Shown piece by piece: positions 24,293-33,790 of a DNA stretch of 64,000 bases. Source of the stretch: JBNAVJ01 sp049700455. Lineage in GTDB: Bacteria; Bacteroidota; Ignavibacteria; Tepidaquicellales; Tepidaquicellaceae. Each line of letters starts with the position of its first letter. Position 1 is the stretch's first letter. Location: NCBI GenBank assembly GCA_049700455.1, contig JBNAVJ010000004.1, positions 71,740-135,739 of the forward strand. Direction: 5' to 3'. The notes under the pieces were generated by a model. It did no database searches, was not told the origin of the DNA, and worked only from the letters and a program-made list of their open reading frames with translations. The position numbers were made by a program, and so were the translations under genes.

Positions 24293-26218
24293 ATGGATAC
24301 AACCACAAACTTTGAATTAAGTAATACAAAATTTCTGAAGGATATTGAAATTCCAACAGACTTAAAAAAACTAAATCTGATAGATTTGCGCCAGCTTACA
24401 GATGAATTGCGCGAGTATATTATCGATGTAGTCTCGAAAATTGGAGGTCATCTTGGAGCATCACTGGGGGTTGTTGAGTTAACAGTAGCTTTACATTATG
24501 TTTTTAATACTCCTGATGATAAAATAATCTGGGATGTAGGACATCAAGCTTATGGACATAAAGTTTTGACGGGTAGGAAAGAAGCTTTAAAGACTATTCG
24601 TCAGCTGGGAGGTATAAGCGGTTTTCTTAAGAGGAGTGAGAGTGATTATGATGTTTTCGGTGCTGGTCATGCGTCTACTTCACTATCAGCTGCACTTGGG
24701 ATAGCAACTGCACGTGATTTCTTGAAAAAGAAATACAAAGTTATAGCAGTAATTGGAGATGGTGCAATGACAGGTGGAATGGCTTATGAGGCAATGAATA
24801 ACATTGGACTTCTTAAAAAGGATATGATAGTAATCCTCAATGATAACAAGATGTCTATTGCTCCCAATGTTTGGGCTTTACAAAATTATTTTAATGAGTT
24901 AATAATAAAGGAGTCTTATAATAAACTCAGGACAAAAATATGGCATATTACGGAGAAGTTTGATAAGAAAAGTAGTGATCGACTCAGACAACTGGCAGCA
25001 AGAATAGAAGGCAGTATAAAAGGAGTTCTAACACCGGGAATGCTGTTTGAGTCGCTTGGGTTCAGGTATTTTGGGCCATTTAATGGGCATAATGTTGTGA
25101 ACCTTGTAAAGCTGTTTGAAGATATAAAGAATATAAAAGGTCCCATACTTATACATATATATACAGAAAAAGGGAAAGGACTTCCTTATGCCGAACAGCA
25201 TACGCAGAAACTTCACGCTCTGAATCCATTTGACAAAGCAACTGGAATTGAATTAAAAAAGTCCAGTGTTCCTTCATATACACAAATTTTTGGTGAAGCC
25301 ATTACTGAGCTTGCAGCACGAAACGAGAACATTGTTGGTATAACTGCAGCGATGCCAGATGGGACAGGGCTCAATATTTTAAAAGAGAAAATTCCTGAAA
25401 GATATTTTGATGTCGGAATTGCTGAACAACATGCTGTAACATTTTCAGCTGGACTTGCGACAGAAGGATTTACACCTGTTGCGGCAATTTATTCAACTTT
25501 TTTACAACGTGCATTTGACCAGATAATTCACGATGTAGCTCTCCAGAAATTGCCTGTGATTTTTGCTATTGATAGAGGGGGTCTTGTTGGGGCTGATGGT
25601 CCTACCCATCATGGGACGTTTGATCTTACCTATTTACGATTAATTCCTAATATGGTTGTGATGGCTCCGAAAGATGAAGCTGAACTCAGGAATATGCTTT
25701 ATACGGCTACTCTCTACAGGAAAGGGCCTATTGCTCTTCGTTATCCTCGTGGGAATGCTGTTGGTGTTCCTATTACTGAATTTGAACAAATTGAAATAGG
25801 AAAAGGCGAGCTTCTTAAGGATGGTTCTGATATTGCAATTCTTGGTATAGGTAATATGGCAACTAATGCCCTGAAAGCAGCACTGAATCTTGAAAAACAG
25901 GGTATATCTGCAGCGGCTTATAATATGAGATTTGTTAAGCCACTTGATGTTGTACTTCTAAAAGAGATATTTGAGCGATTTGATAAGATTTTAACTGTCG
26001 AAGATAATACAATTATTGGTGGTTTTGGAAGTGCTGTTGCTGAGTTTGCTGTACAATATGGCTATAAAAATGATATTTTGTTGCACGGTATTCCGGATAA
26101 GTTCATTGAACATGGAACACCGGCAGAGTTACATAATATGTTGAAACTCGATGTAGAAGGTATTGCTACTGTTACAGTTGAATTTTTGAATAGAAAAAAG
26201 GTAAAGTATGATTTCTAA
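24293..26218 (+). CDS. dxs: 1-deoxy-D-xylulose-5-phosphate synthase
   Basis: 641 residues. Dxs condenses pyruvate and glyceraldehyde-3-phosphate with thiamine diphosphate, the first step of the MEP isoprenoid pathway. The ThDP/Mg site is visible as VIGDGAMTGGMAYEAMNN, the glycine-rich start as KIGGHLGASLGVVEL and WDVGHQAYGHKVLTGR, and the second domain has FDVGIAEQHAVTFSAGLA and AIDRGGLVGADGPTHHGTFD. It is 15 bases after xseB and 3 before miaB, so an xseA-xseB-dxs-miaB-lpxL-waaF unit is likely. It supplies undecaprenyl precursors for the envelope genes around. Confidence 0.97.
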   Translation: MDTTTNFELSNTKFLKDIEIPTDLKKLNLIDLRQLTDELREYIIDVVSKIGGHLGASLGVVELTVALHYVFNTPDDKIIWDVGHQAYGHKVLTGRKEALKTIRQLGGISGFLKRSESDYDVFGAGHASTSLSAALGIATARDFLKKKYKVIAVIGDGAMTGGMAYEAMNNIGLLKKDMIVILNDNKMSIAPNVWALQNYFNELIIKESYNKLRTKIWHITEKFDKKSSDRLRQLAARIEGSIKGVLTPGMLFESLGFRYFGPFNGHNVVNLVKLFEDIKNIKGPILIHIYTEKGKGLPYAEQHTQKLHALNPFDKATGIELKKSSVPSYTQIFGEAITELAARNENIVGITAAMPDGTGLNILKEKIPERYFDVGIAEQHAVTFSAGLATEGFTPVAAIYSTFLQRAFDQIIHDVALQKLPVIFAIDRGGLVGADGPTHHGTFDLTYLRLIPNMVVMAPKDEAELRNMLYTATLYRKGPIALRYPRGNAVGVPITEFEQIEIGKGELLKDGSDIAILGIGNMATNALKAALNLEKQGISAAAYNMRFVKPLDVVLLKEIFERFDKILTVEDNTIIGGFGSAVAEFAVQYGYKNDILLHGIPDKFIEHGTPAELHNMLKLDVEGIATVTVEFLNRKKVKYDF

Positions 26219-26221
26219 TAT

Positions 26222-27583
26222 ATGTTTGAAGTAGTTAATCAACATATTACCAGACACAATAAGATAAACAACGACAAGAAAGTTTATATTGAAACCTACG
26301 GTTGCCAGATGAACATTGCAGACTCTGAAATTGTGTTAAGTGTACTCAGCAAATTTGGTTATAACAGTGTTGATAATCTGGAGCAATCAGATTTAATTTT
26401 AATTAATACCTGCAGCATACGAGAACATGCTGAGGAGAGAATACACCAGCGGCTTAATAACCTGAAAGTTTTCAAACGCAAGAATCCAACCCTGATAATT
26501 GGTATCCTTGGTTGTATGGCTGAAAGGATGCGCAAAGAGATATTGGCAAAACATCAGATTGTTGATTTAATTGTAGGACCTGATGAGTATAGAAAGCTTC
26601 CGCAACTCATTGAGAATTTTGTAGAGACAGGAGAAAAGGGAATCGCAGTTAAACTCTCAAGAGTAGAAACTTATGATGATATAACGCCTGTGAGAAAAGA
26701 TGGCGTTACTGCATTTGTTTCTGTGATGAGAGGATGTGATAAGTTCTGTACTTTTTGTGTTGTTCCGTTTACAAGAGGTAGAGAGCGAAGTCGTAAACTC
26801 GAGAGTATTGTTGATGAGGTTAAATATCTTTATGACGAAGGCATAAGAGAAGTTACACTCTTAGGGCAGAATGTAAATTCTTATAATGATGGGGGAAGGG
26901 ATTTTGCAATGCTTTTGCGCAAGGTTGCCATTGCCGTTCCGGCAATGAGAATAAGGTATACCACTTCCCACCCTTATGACCTGTCTGATAGGTTACTAGA
27001 AACTATGGCTGAGTTCAATAATATATGTAAGTACATACATCTGCCCATACAGTCAGGATCTGATAGGATTTTAAGATTAATGAACAGGTTGTATACGGTT
27101 AAAGGGTATATGGAGCGACTTAATAAAGCCAGGCAGTTGATGCCTTCAATAGGACTTTCAACTGATATTATTGTCGGGTTTCCAACGGAAACTGAAGCAG
27201 ATCATAAAATGACAGTTGATTTGATGAAGGAAGTTCAGTATGATGGTGCATTTATGTTTGCATATTCCCCTCGTGAAAATACTAAAGCTGCAAATATGCC
27301 TGATGCCGTACCAGTGGATATTAAAAAATGTAGATTGGAAGAAATAATTGAAATACAAAGGGAAATCTCTTACCATAGAAATAGGAATATGATTGGTACT
27401 GTTCAGGAAATTCTTCTTGAAAGCACCAGTAAAAAATCTCCTGATTTTCTGATGGGAAGAACAGATTGTAACAAGTCTGTTATTGTTGCAAAAGGTGTTT
27501 ATAAAATAGGGGACTTAAGAAAGGTAAAGATTTTTAAGGTAAATTCTGCTACATTATTTGGAGAGATTGTAACAGATGCGTGA
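26222..27583 (+). CDS. miaB: tRNA-2-methylthio-N6-dimethylallyladenosine synthase MiaB
   Basis: 453 residues. MiaB adds a methylthio group to i6A37 of tRNAs reading UNN codons, using two [4Fe-4S] clusters. The N-terminal UPF0004 domain supplies Cys28, Cys64 and Cys98 (GCQMN, INTCSIREHAE, LGCMAER); the radical-SAM motif GCDKFCTFC gives Cys172, Cys176 and Cys179 in front of VVPFTRGRERSR. A TRAM domain ends the protein (about 375-445). Its dimethylallyl substrate derives from the isoprenoid pathway opened by the neighbouring dxs. The stop overlaps the start of the lpxL-like gene by 8 bases. Confidence 0.96.
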   Translation: MFEVVNQHITRHNKINNDKKVYIETYGCQMNIADSEIVLSVLSKFGYNSVDNLEQSDLILINTCSIREHAEERIHQRLNNLKVFKRKNPTLIIGILGCMAERMRKEILAKHQIVDLIVGPDEYRKLPQLIENFVETGEKGIAVKLSRVETYDDITPVRKDGVTAFVSVMRGCDKFCTFCVVPFTRGRERSRKLESIVDEVKYLYDEGIREVTLLGQNVNSYNDGGRDFAMLLRKVAIAVPAMRIRYTTSHPYDLSDRLLETMAEFNNICKYIHLPIQSGSDRILRLMNRLYTVKGYMERLNKARQLMPSIGLSTDIIVGFPTETEADHKMTVDLMKEVQYDGAFMFAYSPRENTKAANMPDAVPVDIKKCRLEEIIEIQREISYHRNRNMIGTVQEILLESTSKKSPDFLMGRTDCNKSVIVAKGVYKIGDLRKVKIFKVNSATLFGEIVTDA

Positions 27584-28465
27584 TAGATTAATATTATTTA
27601 TTTTTTTAGTTGTTGCTTTTTTTGTCAGGAGACTTCCCTTGAAGTTAGTGCAGCGTATGGGAAAGTTAATGGGGTTGTTTTTTTTTATCTTGTTCCGTTC
27701 AGAAAAGAAGTTGCTCTCAGCAACTTAACGCGTTGCTTCCCTGAGAAAAACCCCCAATGGAGGAAAGATATCCTTAAGAAATGTTACATTAATCTTGGTA
27801 TTATTCTTTTCGAGATACTTTACTTTCCTAAACTCAAGAAAGATACGCTTGAGACTTTTGTATCATTTGAAAACCATCATCTTGTAGTACAGGCTCTTCA
27901 GAAAGGGAAAGGGACTTTCTTTATTAGTGGACATATCTCAAACTGGGAACTTACCGCTTTTGCTTACGCAAGAATGTTTAGAACCCATCTTAATATTGTT
28001 GCTAAAACCCAATCCAACAAATTTGTAAATAGAAAACTCAACGAATATCGTGAATTAAGTGGTAACGAGATTCTCGAAACAGGCTCATCATTAAGGTCAA
28101 TTTTTCAAAAGATATTACAAAATGAGATAGTTTGTTTTCTTGTTGATCAATCAGCTCCTCCAGATTATTCAGTTTACTCAAAGTTTTTTAATACGAGAGT
28201 CTCCACATTTAATGGCCCAGCTAAAATGGCATTAAAATATCAAACGGAATTATTGTTTGCTTACGGGATTCGTTCTAAGAATTATAAGTATTACATAACT
28301 CTTGAAAAGATTGGGTATGATGATATTAAAGAATATTCCGAAGAGAATATCCAGAAGCTTACCGATAGAATTAACGAGAAATTAGAAGGTGTTATTAGAA
28401 AGTATCCAGACCAGTGGCTATGGGTACATCGAAGATTTAAACATATTAAAAACGATAGTGAATAA
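27576..28465 (+). pseudogene. lpxL: LpxL/HtrB-type lipid A acyltransferase with a frameshift at a T9 run
   Basis: The ATG at 27576 overlaps the miaB stop and opens with a hydrophobic anchor (MRDRLILFIFLVVAFFVRRLP). That frame ends at a TAA at 27726. Homology continues in the frame one base back: after a run of nine T (27678-27686) comes YLVPFRKEVALSNLTRCFPEKN, then the catalytic HX4E motif in GHISNWE and the rest of an HtrB-like enzyme to 28465. One extra T would give a single 296-residue protein, the normal size. The enzyme adds a secondary acyl chain to lipid A. The cause may be a sequencing error in the homopolymer, a real inactivation, or slippage at T9 that restores the frame. Everything except this position appears intact. 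Confidence 0.8.
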
Positions 28466-29480
28466 AGTTTTAATTATACAGACTTCATTTCTTGGTGATG
28501 TTATACTTACGCTTCCAATTGCTCAGGCACTGAAATCATTTGATAATAATATAAAGGTAACTTTTCTGGTTATTCCTGAAGTGAAAAACGCACTGGAGAA
28601 TAATCTTTTTGTTGATGAAATCTTAGTATATGATAAACGAAAATTGTCTTATAGTTTGAAAGAATTCTTTAAGATTATCAGGACTATTAAAGAAAGAAAT
28701 TTTGATACTATTGTATGTCCACATAGGTCATTGCGTTCTGCTTTAATAACGCGTTACAGTGGGGTGCAGAGAAAGATAGGATTTGATTCATCAGCTACTA
28801 CCAGCTATTTTACGGATGTTGTTTCCTATCGTAAAGAGGCACATGAGATAATAAGGAACCTTTCCTTGCTTGCTCCGCTTGGTATTATTCACAATGAAAT
28901 CTTAAGTCCAAAACTTTTTCCATCAGAAGAAGATAAAAAGTTTGTTGCGAATGTTTTAAAACAAGTAGGAATACGGGAGGATGAAAAAATAGTTGCAATA
29001 GCTCCGGGGTCAGTATGGTTTACTAAAAGATTCCCTGAGTATAAATTTACTAAATTACTGGATATGCTTAAACCTGCCGGGGTAGCAGTGGTTCTTGTTG
29101 GAGGGAAGGATGACGAGGGTTTGTGTGGTATGATTAGGGTTAAAACAAAAAATTATAAAACTTATAATTTAGCAGGGAAACTTACAGTTCTTCAAACTGC
29201 AGAATTGTTAAAGAGAGCCGCAGTGCTTATAACAAATGATTCAGCACCCCTGCACATAGGAAATGCAATGGGGACGCGTGTTATTGCAATTTTTGGTTCA
29301 ACAGTTCCGGAGTTTGGTTTTTATCCCTATGGTAGTAATGATGTAATATTTCAGATATTAAACCTGCCCTGTCGTCCCTGTGGCATTCATGGGAGAAGGA
29401 AATGCCCTATAAAAACTTTTGATTGTATGACTCAAATTAATGAAATGGAAATAGTCAAAGAAATACAAAAAGGTCTTTAA
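28458..29480 (+). CDS. waaF: lipopolysaccharide heptosyltransferase (GT9, WaaF-like)
   Basis: About 340 residues from a GTG at 28458, which overlaps the lpxL stop by 8 bases and begins the family's VNKVLIIQTSFLGDVILTLPIAQAL motif. A frame starting at 28389 exists but would overlap lpxL by 77 bases. GT9 features are clear: FLGDVILTLP (N-lobe), PGSVWFTKRFPEYKF, and ITNDSAPLHIGNAMGTRVIAIFGST (donor site). It transfers a heptose-type sugar to the LPS core on the cytoplasmic face. WaaF versus WaaC was not separated; the symbol is a best guess. It directly follows the lipid A acyltransferase gene. Confidence 0.85.
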   Translation: MNKVLIIQTSFLGDVILTLPIAQALKSFDNNIKVTFLVIPEVKNALENNLFVDEILVYDKRKLSYSLKEFFKIIRTIKERNFDTIVCPHRSLRSALITRYSGVQRKIGFDSSATTSYFTDVVSYRKEAHEIIRNLSLLAPLGIIHNEILSPKLFPSEEDKKFVANVLKQVGIREDEKIVAIAPGSVWFTKRFPEYKFTKLLDMLKPAGVAVVLVGGKDDEGLCGMIRVKTKNYKTYNLAGKLTVLQTAELLKRAAVLITNDSAPLHIGNAMGTRVIAIFGSTVPEFGFYPYGSNDVIFQILNLPCRPCGIHGRRKCPIKTFDCMTQINEMEIVKEIQKGL

Positions 29481-29481
29481 C

Positions 29482-30090
29482 TTATCCTTTTATAATTCTG
29501 TTTACATACTTACCAAGCATATCAAATTCAAAGTTTACGCGATCACCCGGTTTTAGAAATTTAAAGTTTGTTACTTCATAGGTATGAGGTATTATAGCTA
29601 CTTTAATGGTTACCCATTTTTTAGTTTCCTTAACAATGTCTGCAACTGTAAGACTCACGCCATTAATTGCTATTGAACCGACGTAAATAATATAGTTTCT
29701 AAATTTGGCGGGGAAATCAAAGAAAAATTCCCAACTATCCAGAAGACTAACAATTTTTTTCACAAAACCAGTTGTATCAATATGACCCTGAACAATATGT
29801 CCATCAAGGGTGGAGTGGAGTTTTACAGGTTTTTCAAGATTAACCATCTGTCCAACTTTTAAGTCTCCGAGATTTGTTTTTTTCAAAGACTCATTTACTG
29901 TCGTAAATTCAAATGTGTTCTTTCCCACTTTTTCGATGGTCATACAGGCTCCATTAATTGCCATGCTTAAACCAGTTTTTTCTCCTTTAAGGTAATCCTT
30001 TTTTGTAGGTTGTATGCGAAACTTAATACTATCTCCCTTTTTAACAATGGAGATTACTTTTCCCATATCGGTAACTATTCCTGTGAACAT
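29482..30090 (-). CDS. ribE: riboflavin synthase, alpha subunit
   Basis: 202 residues with two homologous lumazine-binding barrels, each opening with a G-x-V/I motif: MFTGIVTDMGKVISI and HIVQGHIDTTGFVKKI. The MAINGACMTIEKV and AINGVSLTVADI repeats line the ligand pocket. It dismutates two 6,7-dimethyl-8-ribityllumazines to riboflavin. It lies 4 bases after ribD and supplies FAD for the EtfAB pair among others. Its end is one base from the convergent waaF end; a weak AAAAGG/CCTTTT hairpin spans the junction. The usual symbol is ribE (ribC in some species). Confidence 0.95.
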   Translation of the reverse strand: MFTGIVTDMGKVISIVKKGDSIKFRIQPTKKDYLKGEKTGLSMAINGACMTIEKVGKNTFEFTTVNESLKKTNLGDLKVGQMVNLEKPVKLHSTLDGHIVQGHIDTTGFVKKIVSLLDSWEFFFDFPAKFRNYIIYVGSIAINGVSLTVADIVKETKKWVTIKVAIIPHTYEVTNFKFLKPGDRVNFEFDMLGKYVNRIIKG

Positions 30091-30094
30091 TATA

Positions 30095-31177
30095 TTATTT
30101 TTTTAAGTGAATAAAAATATCGTTTCCTAATTTCCTGAGTTCTGTAATAGTAAGATTTTTTGTTTGCTTCAAATTATCAATTTTAAAATCATCAAACGAT
30201 GAAATTCCCTGTCCTACAATTTTAGGGGATATAAAGATAATCAGTTCGTCAAAATATTTTGATTGGATAAATTGCGAGAACACTGACTTCCCGCCTTCAA
30301 TAAGGACGCTTGCAATTCCAAGTCTGGCAAGTTTTTTCAAAACAGTTGATAAATTAAAATGTGAACCAGCTATCGGAATATAATTTACAAAAGGTTTCAA
30401 AGGGTTGACGTTTTTATTTAATGCTTTGGTTGAAACCATAACATAGGTCTTATGTATATATTTGTCTGTAAATACTTTTCTATCCGCAGGTAAACAATTA
30501 GTGCTATCAAGAATTATTCTGTTTGGACTTCTTCCCTTTATCAGGCGAACTGTAAGCGACGGATTATCATAAAGTACAGTGTTCTTTCCTACAAGCACCG
30601 CATCATAGATGCTTCTCAATCTATGAACTTCTTTAAGTGATTCGTTTGAGGTGATATATTTTGATGAAAAGTTGTGGAGGGCAATTTTTCCATCAAGAGA
30701 TTGAGCAACCTTTAAAGTAATATAGGGAAGACTGGTTGTGATGTATTTGAAAAAAAACTTGTTTAAATCTTTTGATTCATCTACCAATACATTTGTAATT
30801 ACTTCAACTCCTTTCTCTCTGAGTTTTCTGATACCTTTACCTTTGACAATGGGATTTGGGTCAGGTGTTCCAATCACCACCTTTTTTATTTTTTCCTGCA
30901 GGATTCTATCTACACAGGGCGGGGTTTTCCCGTGGTGAACGCAGGGTTCCAGGTTTACATAAAGTATACTGTCTTTCGGTTTGAAGCCTTTACTTTTTGC
31001 ATCAAGTATTGCTTCAATCTCTGCATGGTTACCTCCAAAGTGGTGGTGGTAGCCCTTGCCAATAATATGACCATCTTTCATAATTATACACCCTACAAGT
31101 GGGTTTGGGGAGACATATCCTTCACCTTTGCGGGCTAACTTCAGACATTCAGCCATTATCTTTTCGTGTTTTGTCAT
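30095..31177 (-). CDS. ribD: bifunctional riboflavin deaminase/reductase RibD
   Basis: 360 residues. The N-terminal deaminase has the zinc site HAEIEAI (His51, Glu53) and PCVHHGKTPPC (Cys79, Cys88). The C-terminal reductase (from about 150) has PYITLKVAQSLDGKIA and SVLIEGGKSVFSQF. Together they convert the pyrimidine product of GTP cyclohydrolase II to the ribityl compound. ATGA overlaps of four bases with the upstream glycosyltransferase gene suggest cotranslation, although the functions differ. No ribBA or ribH is in the window. Confidence 0.96.
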   Translation of the reverse strand: MTKHEKIMAECLKLARKGEGYVSPNPLVGCIIMKDGHIIGKGYHHHFGGNHAEIEAILDAKSKGFKPKDSILYVNLEPCVHHGKTPPCVDRILQEKIKKVVIGTPDPNPIVKGKGIRKLREKGVEVITNVLVDESKDLNKFFFKYITTSLPYITLKVAQSLDGKIALHNFSSKYITSNESLKEVHRLRSIYDAVLVGKNTVLYDNPSLTVRLIKGRSPNRIILDSTNCLPADRKVFTDKYIHKTYVMVSTKALNKNVNPLKPFVNYIPIAGSHFNLSTVLKKLARLGIASVLIEGGKSVFSQFIQSKYFDELIIFISPKIVGQGISSFDDFKIDNLKQTKNLTITELRKLGNDIFIHLKK

Positions 31178-31830
31178 TGTAATTTATTTTTTGCTTTTTC
31201 CCTGCTTAGAATACTGTCGCTGGAGTCGCGGTAATATCTGTAAGAATATTCTATAAACTCTTTCACATTGCAAATTGATTTTGCTTTTTTTAAAAAATGT
31301 GAATCATAAGAATAAATGTTTCTGAAGCCCCCTAACTTCAGGAAGATTTCCTTCTTGCCAAAGAAGGTTGCACCAATAACGCATTTGTTTAAATGAATTA
31401 ATCGGTTTCGATTTCTAACATCAGGTACAAAAAAGTCCTCTTCTTCTCCTATTAAAGTTGCAGGAGAGTATATCAGGTCACATTTTTCTTTTCTGATAAA
31501 TTCGATTCTTCTCTTTAAATAGTGTGGCCCATATTCATCATCTGAATCCAGAAAAGCAATATATTTCCCTTCGCTGATAAGGATGCCAGTGTTAAGTGAA
31601 AGTGCCGCTCCTCTATTTGAGTGTCTGAGGTATTTGATAAAGGAGTAAGATTTTGCCAGTGGTATGATGTTTCGTTCTATACTATCAGTACTTCCGTCAT
31701 CTATGATTATTATTTCGAGATCTGTAAAGCTTTGTGAAAAAATTGAGTTAATGGCTCTTTGAAACTTTCTACGGCGGTTGAATACAGTTACTATAATGCT
31801 AACTAAATATGTAGGTTTTGATGTGTTCAA
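31174..31830 (-). CDS. glycosyltransferase family 2
   Basis: 218 residues from a TTG at 31830 that overlaps the TGA of the upstream gene (TTGA); a longer ATG frame from 31881 would overlap that gene by 55 bases, so the coupled TTG is favoured but unproven. The GT-A core is plain: LVSIIVTVFNRRRKFQRAINSI, IIIIDDGSTDSIERN and the DXD-like FLDSDDE motif. The tail has a conserved-looking GGFRNIYSYDSHF segment. Sugar and acceptor unknown. The context, ribD and the EnvC/DUF4292/lpx cluster, suggests envelope glycan synthesis. Confidence 0.85.
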   Translation of the reverse strand: MNTSKPTYLVSIIVTVFNRRRKFQRAINSIFSQSFTDLEIIIIDDGSTDSIERNIIPLAKSYSFIKYLRHSNRGAALSLNTGILISEGKYIAFLDSDDEYGPHYLKRRIEFIRKEKCDLIYSPATLIGEEEDFFVPDVRNRNRLIHLNKCVIGATFFGKKEIFLKLGGFRNIYSYDSHFLKKAKSICNVKEFIEYSYRYYRDSSDSILSREKAKNKLQ

Positions 31831-32987
31831 AATAATTTTTTTACCCAGTTGGTTGGATTGAGATTTCTTTTCCCTTCCCATATTTCGTAATGAAAAGCCT
31901 GCCCCATTGGATTGTCACCTGTTTTAGCAATCAAGTATCCTGCTTTAACGGTTTGTCCTGTACTAACATTAACTTCACTTAAAGATGAATACACAGTTCT
32001 ATAAAGTGAATCATGTTGCACAATTACAGTTAGACCGAAATAGGGGACTCTTATAATTGCTTCAATAGTTCCATCATAGACAACCCTTACATTAGATTTT
32101 CTTGCAATTGACACGTCTATTCCATAATTATTCTCTAAAGTGGCTGTTTCGGTGTTGGTAAAAACTCCATAAGGATTAATTATGTTAATACTCTCAACCG
32201 GGAATATAAGTTGTCCCTTAAGTTCGGGAAACTTTTTTGTCCCATAGGTAGGGGTCGTATACAGATTGTATACAAAATCGGTTTTTATATCAGAAAGTTC
32301 CTGCTGTATTTCATTGATAAAGGTGTTTTTCTTATCAATCTGCCTTTTGATAACCTCATTTGCAGTGGCTAATGAGTCTACCATTTTTTCATAACTACTT
32401 TTATTAAATAACAATTTGTTTTTTACATCTTTCTTTGTTTTAATATATTCTCGGATAGCGTTTTTATTCATTGAGGATATTTTCTTTTTTTCTTCGAGAA
32501 GAGTTTTTTCTTTCCGCAGATTGTCTAAGGTTCGTTTGCGTGATTCTGTTACTTTGATAAGATATTCAAGTTTAACAGTTATCTCATTAAATGACTTTGA
32601 TGTAAATAAGATTTGTAAATCTATATCTTTGCCGTTTTTATAAAGCCATACTAATTTTCTGGCAAATTCATCTTTGAGTCTATCATATTTCCCCTGTTGT
32701 TTTATTAAGGCTGCTTCTTCTATAATAATTCTGTCAGGGCTTTCCAATCTGGAAGTTTCTAACTTTTCGAGTATTTCGGATAGTATTGTAATTTCAGTAT
32801 TGAGAGAATCAATTTTATCTTTATAAAAATTGATTAATGAATTATTCTGTGTAATCCAATTTTCAAAAGTAACAATATCACTTTTATAAAAATTTAGTTG
32901 CTTAATTAAATCATTTCTGTAACTATAAAGTGGATAAACATTTTCTAAAAACAGGAAGAAAAAGATTAAAAAAAGAGTTTTTTTCAT
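31827..32987 (-). CDS. envC: EnvC-like murein hydrolase activator (degenerate LytM/M23)
   Basis: 386 residues. Signal sequence 1-20, long coiled coil to about 235 and a LytM/M23 domain from about 255. The zinc sites are broken: Asn287 replaces the first His of HxGxD (NYGID), Ala364 the first His of the HxH motif (AFH), and Ser appears where the YxHL histidine belongs (YSSL). Asp291 and His366 remain. This is the pattern of EnvC/NlpD, which bind and activate amidases rather than cut glycan. The candidate partner is the amidase at 20338-21117. It overlaps the DUF4292-like gene by 4 bases. The gene name is by analogy with E. coli. Confidence 0.85.
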   Translation of the reverse strand: MKKTLFLIFFFLFLENVYPLYSYRNDLIKQLNFYKSDIVTFENWITQNNSLINFYKDKIDSLNTEITILSEILEKLETSRLESPDRIIIEEAALIKQQGKYDRLKDEFARKLVWLYKNGKDIDLQILFTSKSFNEITVKLEYLIKVTESRKRTLDNLRKEKTLLEEKKKISSMNKNAIREYIKTKKDVKNKLLFNKSSYEKMVDSLATANEVIKRQIDKKNTFINEIQQELSDIKTDFVYNLYTTPTYGTKKFPELKGQLIFPVESINIINPYGVFTNTETATLENNYGIDVSIARKSNVRVVYDGTIEAIIRVPYFGLTVIVQHDSLYRTVYSSLSEVNVSTGQTVKAGYLIAKTGDNPMGQAFHYEIWEGKRNLNPTNWVKKLF

Positions 32988-33790
32988 TTCCAGAAATATT
33001 GTTTGGCACTTTTTGGAATTACCATTTTAAACTTTAAAGCTCCGGGGTTAAGCTCAGTTTTTTCATAGGTGATGTAAACAAACTGTCTGGATGCAGGACG
33101 GGAAATAGTGATTTTCCCCGGGATACTAACTTTATTATGGACAATATAATCACTGTATTCTATAATAAGTTCTTGTTTTTGTAGTAAATCGTTTTTTATA
33201 AATTTTTTGACATCGAATGTTGACTTTGAAATCACAAGCAGTCTATAGCGATTATCAAATTTATTTTTAAATGATAAAATATAAACATCAGCACTATCTT
33301 TGAGTCTCCACTCAGTTGTGTTAGAATCTATTAAATTAAATGAACCCGTGAAAGCATTCATTATTTCGTCGAATTCTAAATCGATTTTAAGTAGAATACG
33401 GATATTATCTCTTGTTGTATAACCTCGAATTACATAATTGTCGTATATGTTTTGATAAATAAAGTTATTTCTGGTAAGTAAAATTTTGGCTATGTCAATT
33501 CCAAATGGCCCTTCTATGAATACAAAAGCACTATCTGGCTGATGTATGCTTAGTGTAAGACTTCCATCATTTGACATTGAAGGGGTATCAAAACTTATAT
33601 TGCCTTCTGCATTTAATGAGGTTAGAAGTTGATTTCTTATTGCAAAGGTTTTCTGTAAAATTTCAAGTTGAGTTGATATAGAATCTCTGGCTTGTTGAGT
33701 AAATGGAAATGCAAAATCAGTGAAAATAAAAACAAGACTCAGTATTGGCAATAATAGTTTTGTTTTAATGAGCATACTTTTCCGTTTCAC
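32984..33790 (-). CDS. DUF4292-like periplasmic protein (LolB/LolA-like fold suspected)
   Basis: 268 residues with an N-terminal signal segment (KLLLPILSLVFIFTDFAFP) and no lipobox cysteine. After it, alternating strands and the pattern LNAEGNISFDTP...GSLTLSIHQPDSAFVFIEGPFGIDIAKILLTRNNFIYQN recall DUF4292 proteins, which belong to the LolA/LolB-like beta-sheet family in Bacteroidota-type genomes. An inner ATG at 33775 is an alternative start. It sits between the peptidase C26 gene and envC with overlaps of 26 and 4 bases, so the three are probably cotranslated. A role in lipid or lipoprotein handling is inference. Confidence 0.65.
   Translation of the reverse strand: MKRKSMLIKTKLLLPILSLVFIFTDFAFPFTQQARDSISTQLEILQKTFAIRNQLLTSLNAEGNISFDTPSMSNDGSLTLSIHQPDSAFVFIEGPFGIDIAKILLTRNNFIYQNIYDNYVIRGYTTRDNIRILLKIDLEFDEIMNAFTGSFNLIDSNTTEWRLKDSADVYILSFKNKFDNRYRLLVISKSTFDVKKFIKNDLLQKQELIIEYSDYIVHNKVSIPGKITISRPASRQFVYITYEKTELNPGALKFKMVIPKSAKQYFWK

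Noticed and set aside
28389..28457. upstream ATG start for waaF
   Set aside because: It would overlap the lpxL end by 77 bases and adds residues not found in GT9 enzymes; the GTG at 28458 begins at the family motif.
27974..28465. separate 163-residue acyltransferase gene
   Set aside because: It is the downstream part of the frameshifted lpxL; its first residues continue a homologous sequence already open upstream in the same frame.
29468..29491. AAAAGG/CCTTTT hairpin at the waaF/ribE junction
   Set aside because: Only six weak pairs with a 12-base loop across two stop codons; not enough to call a terminator.
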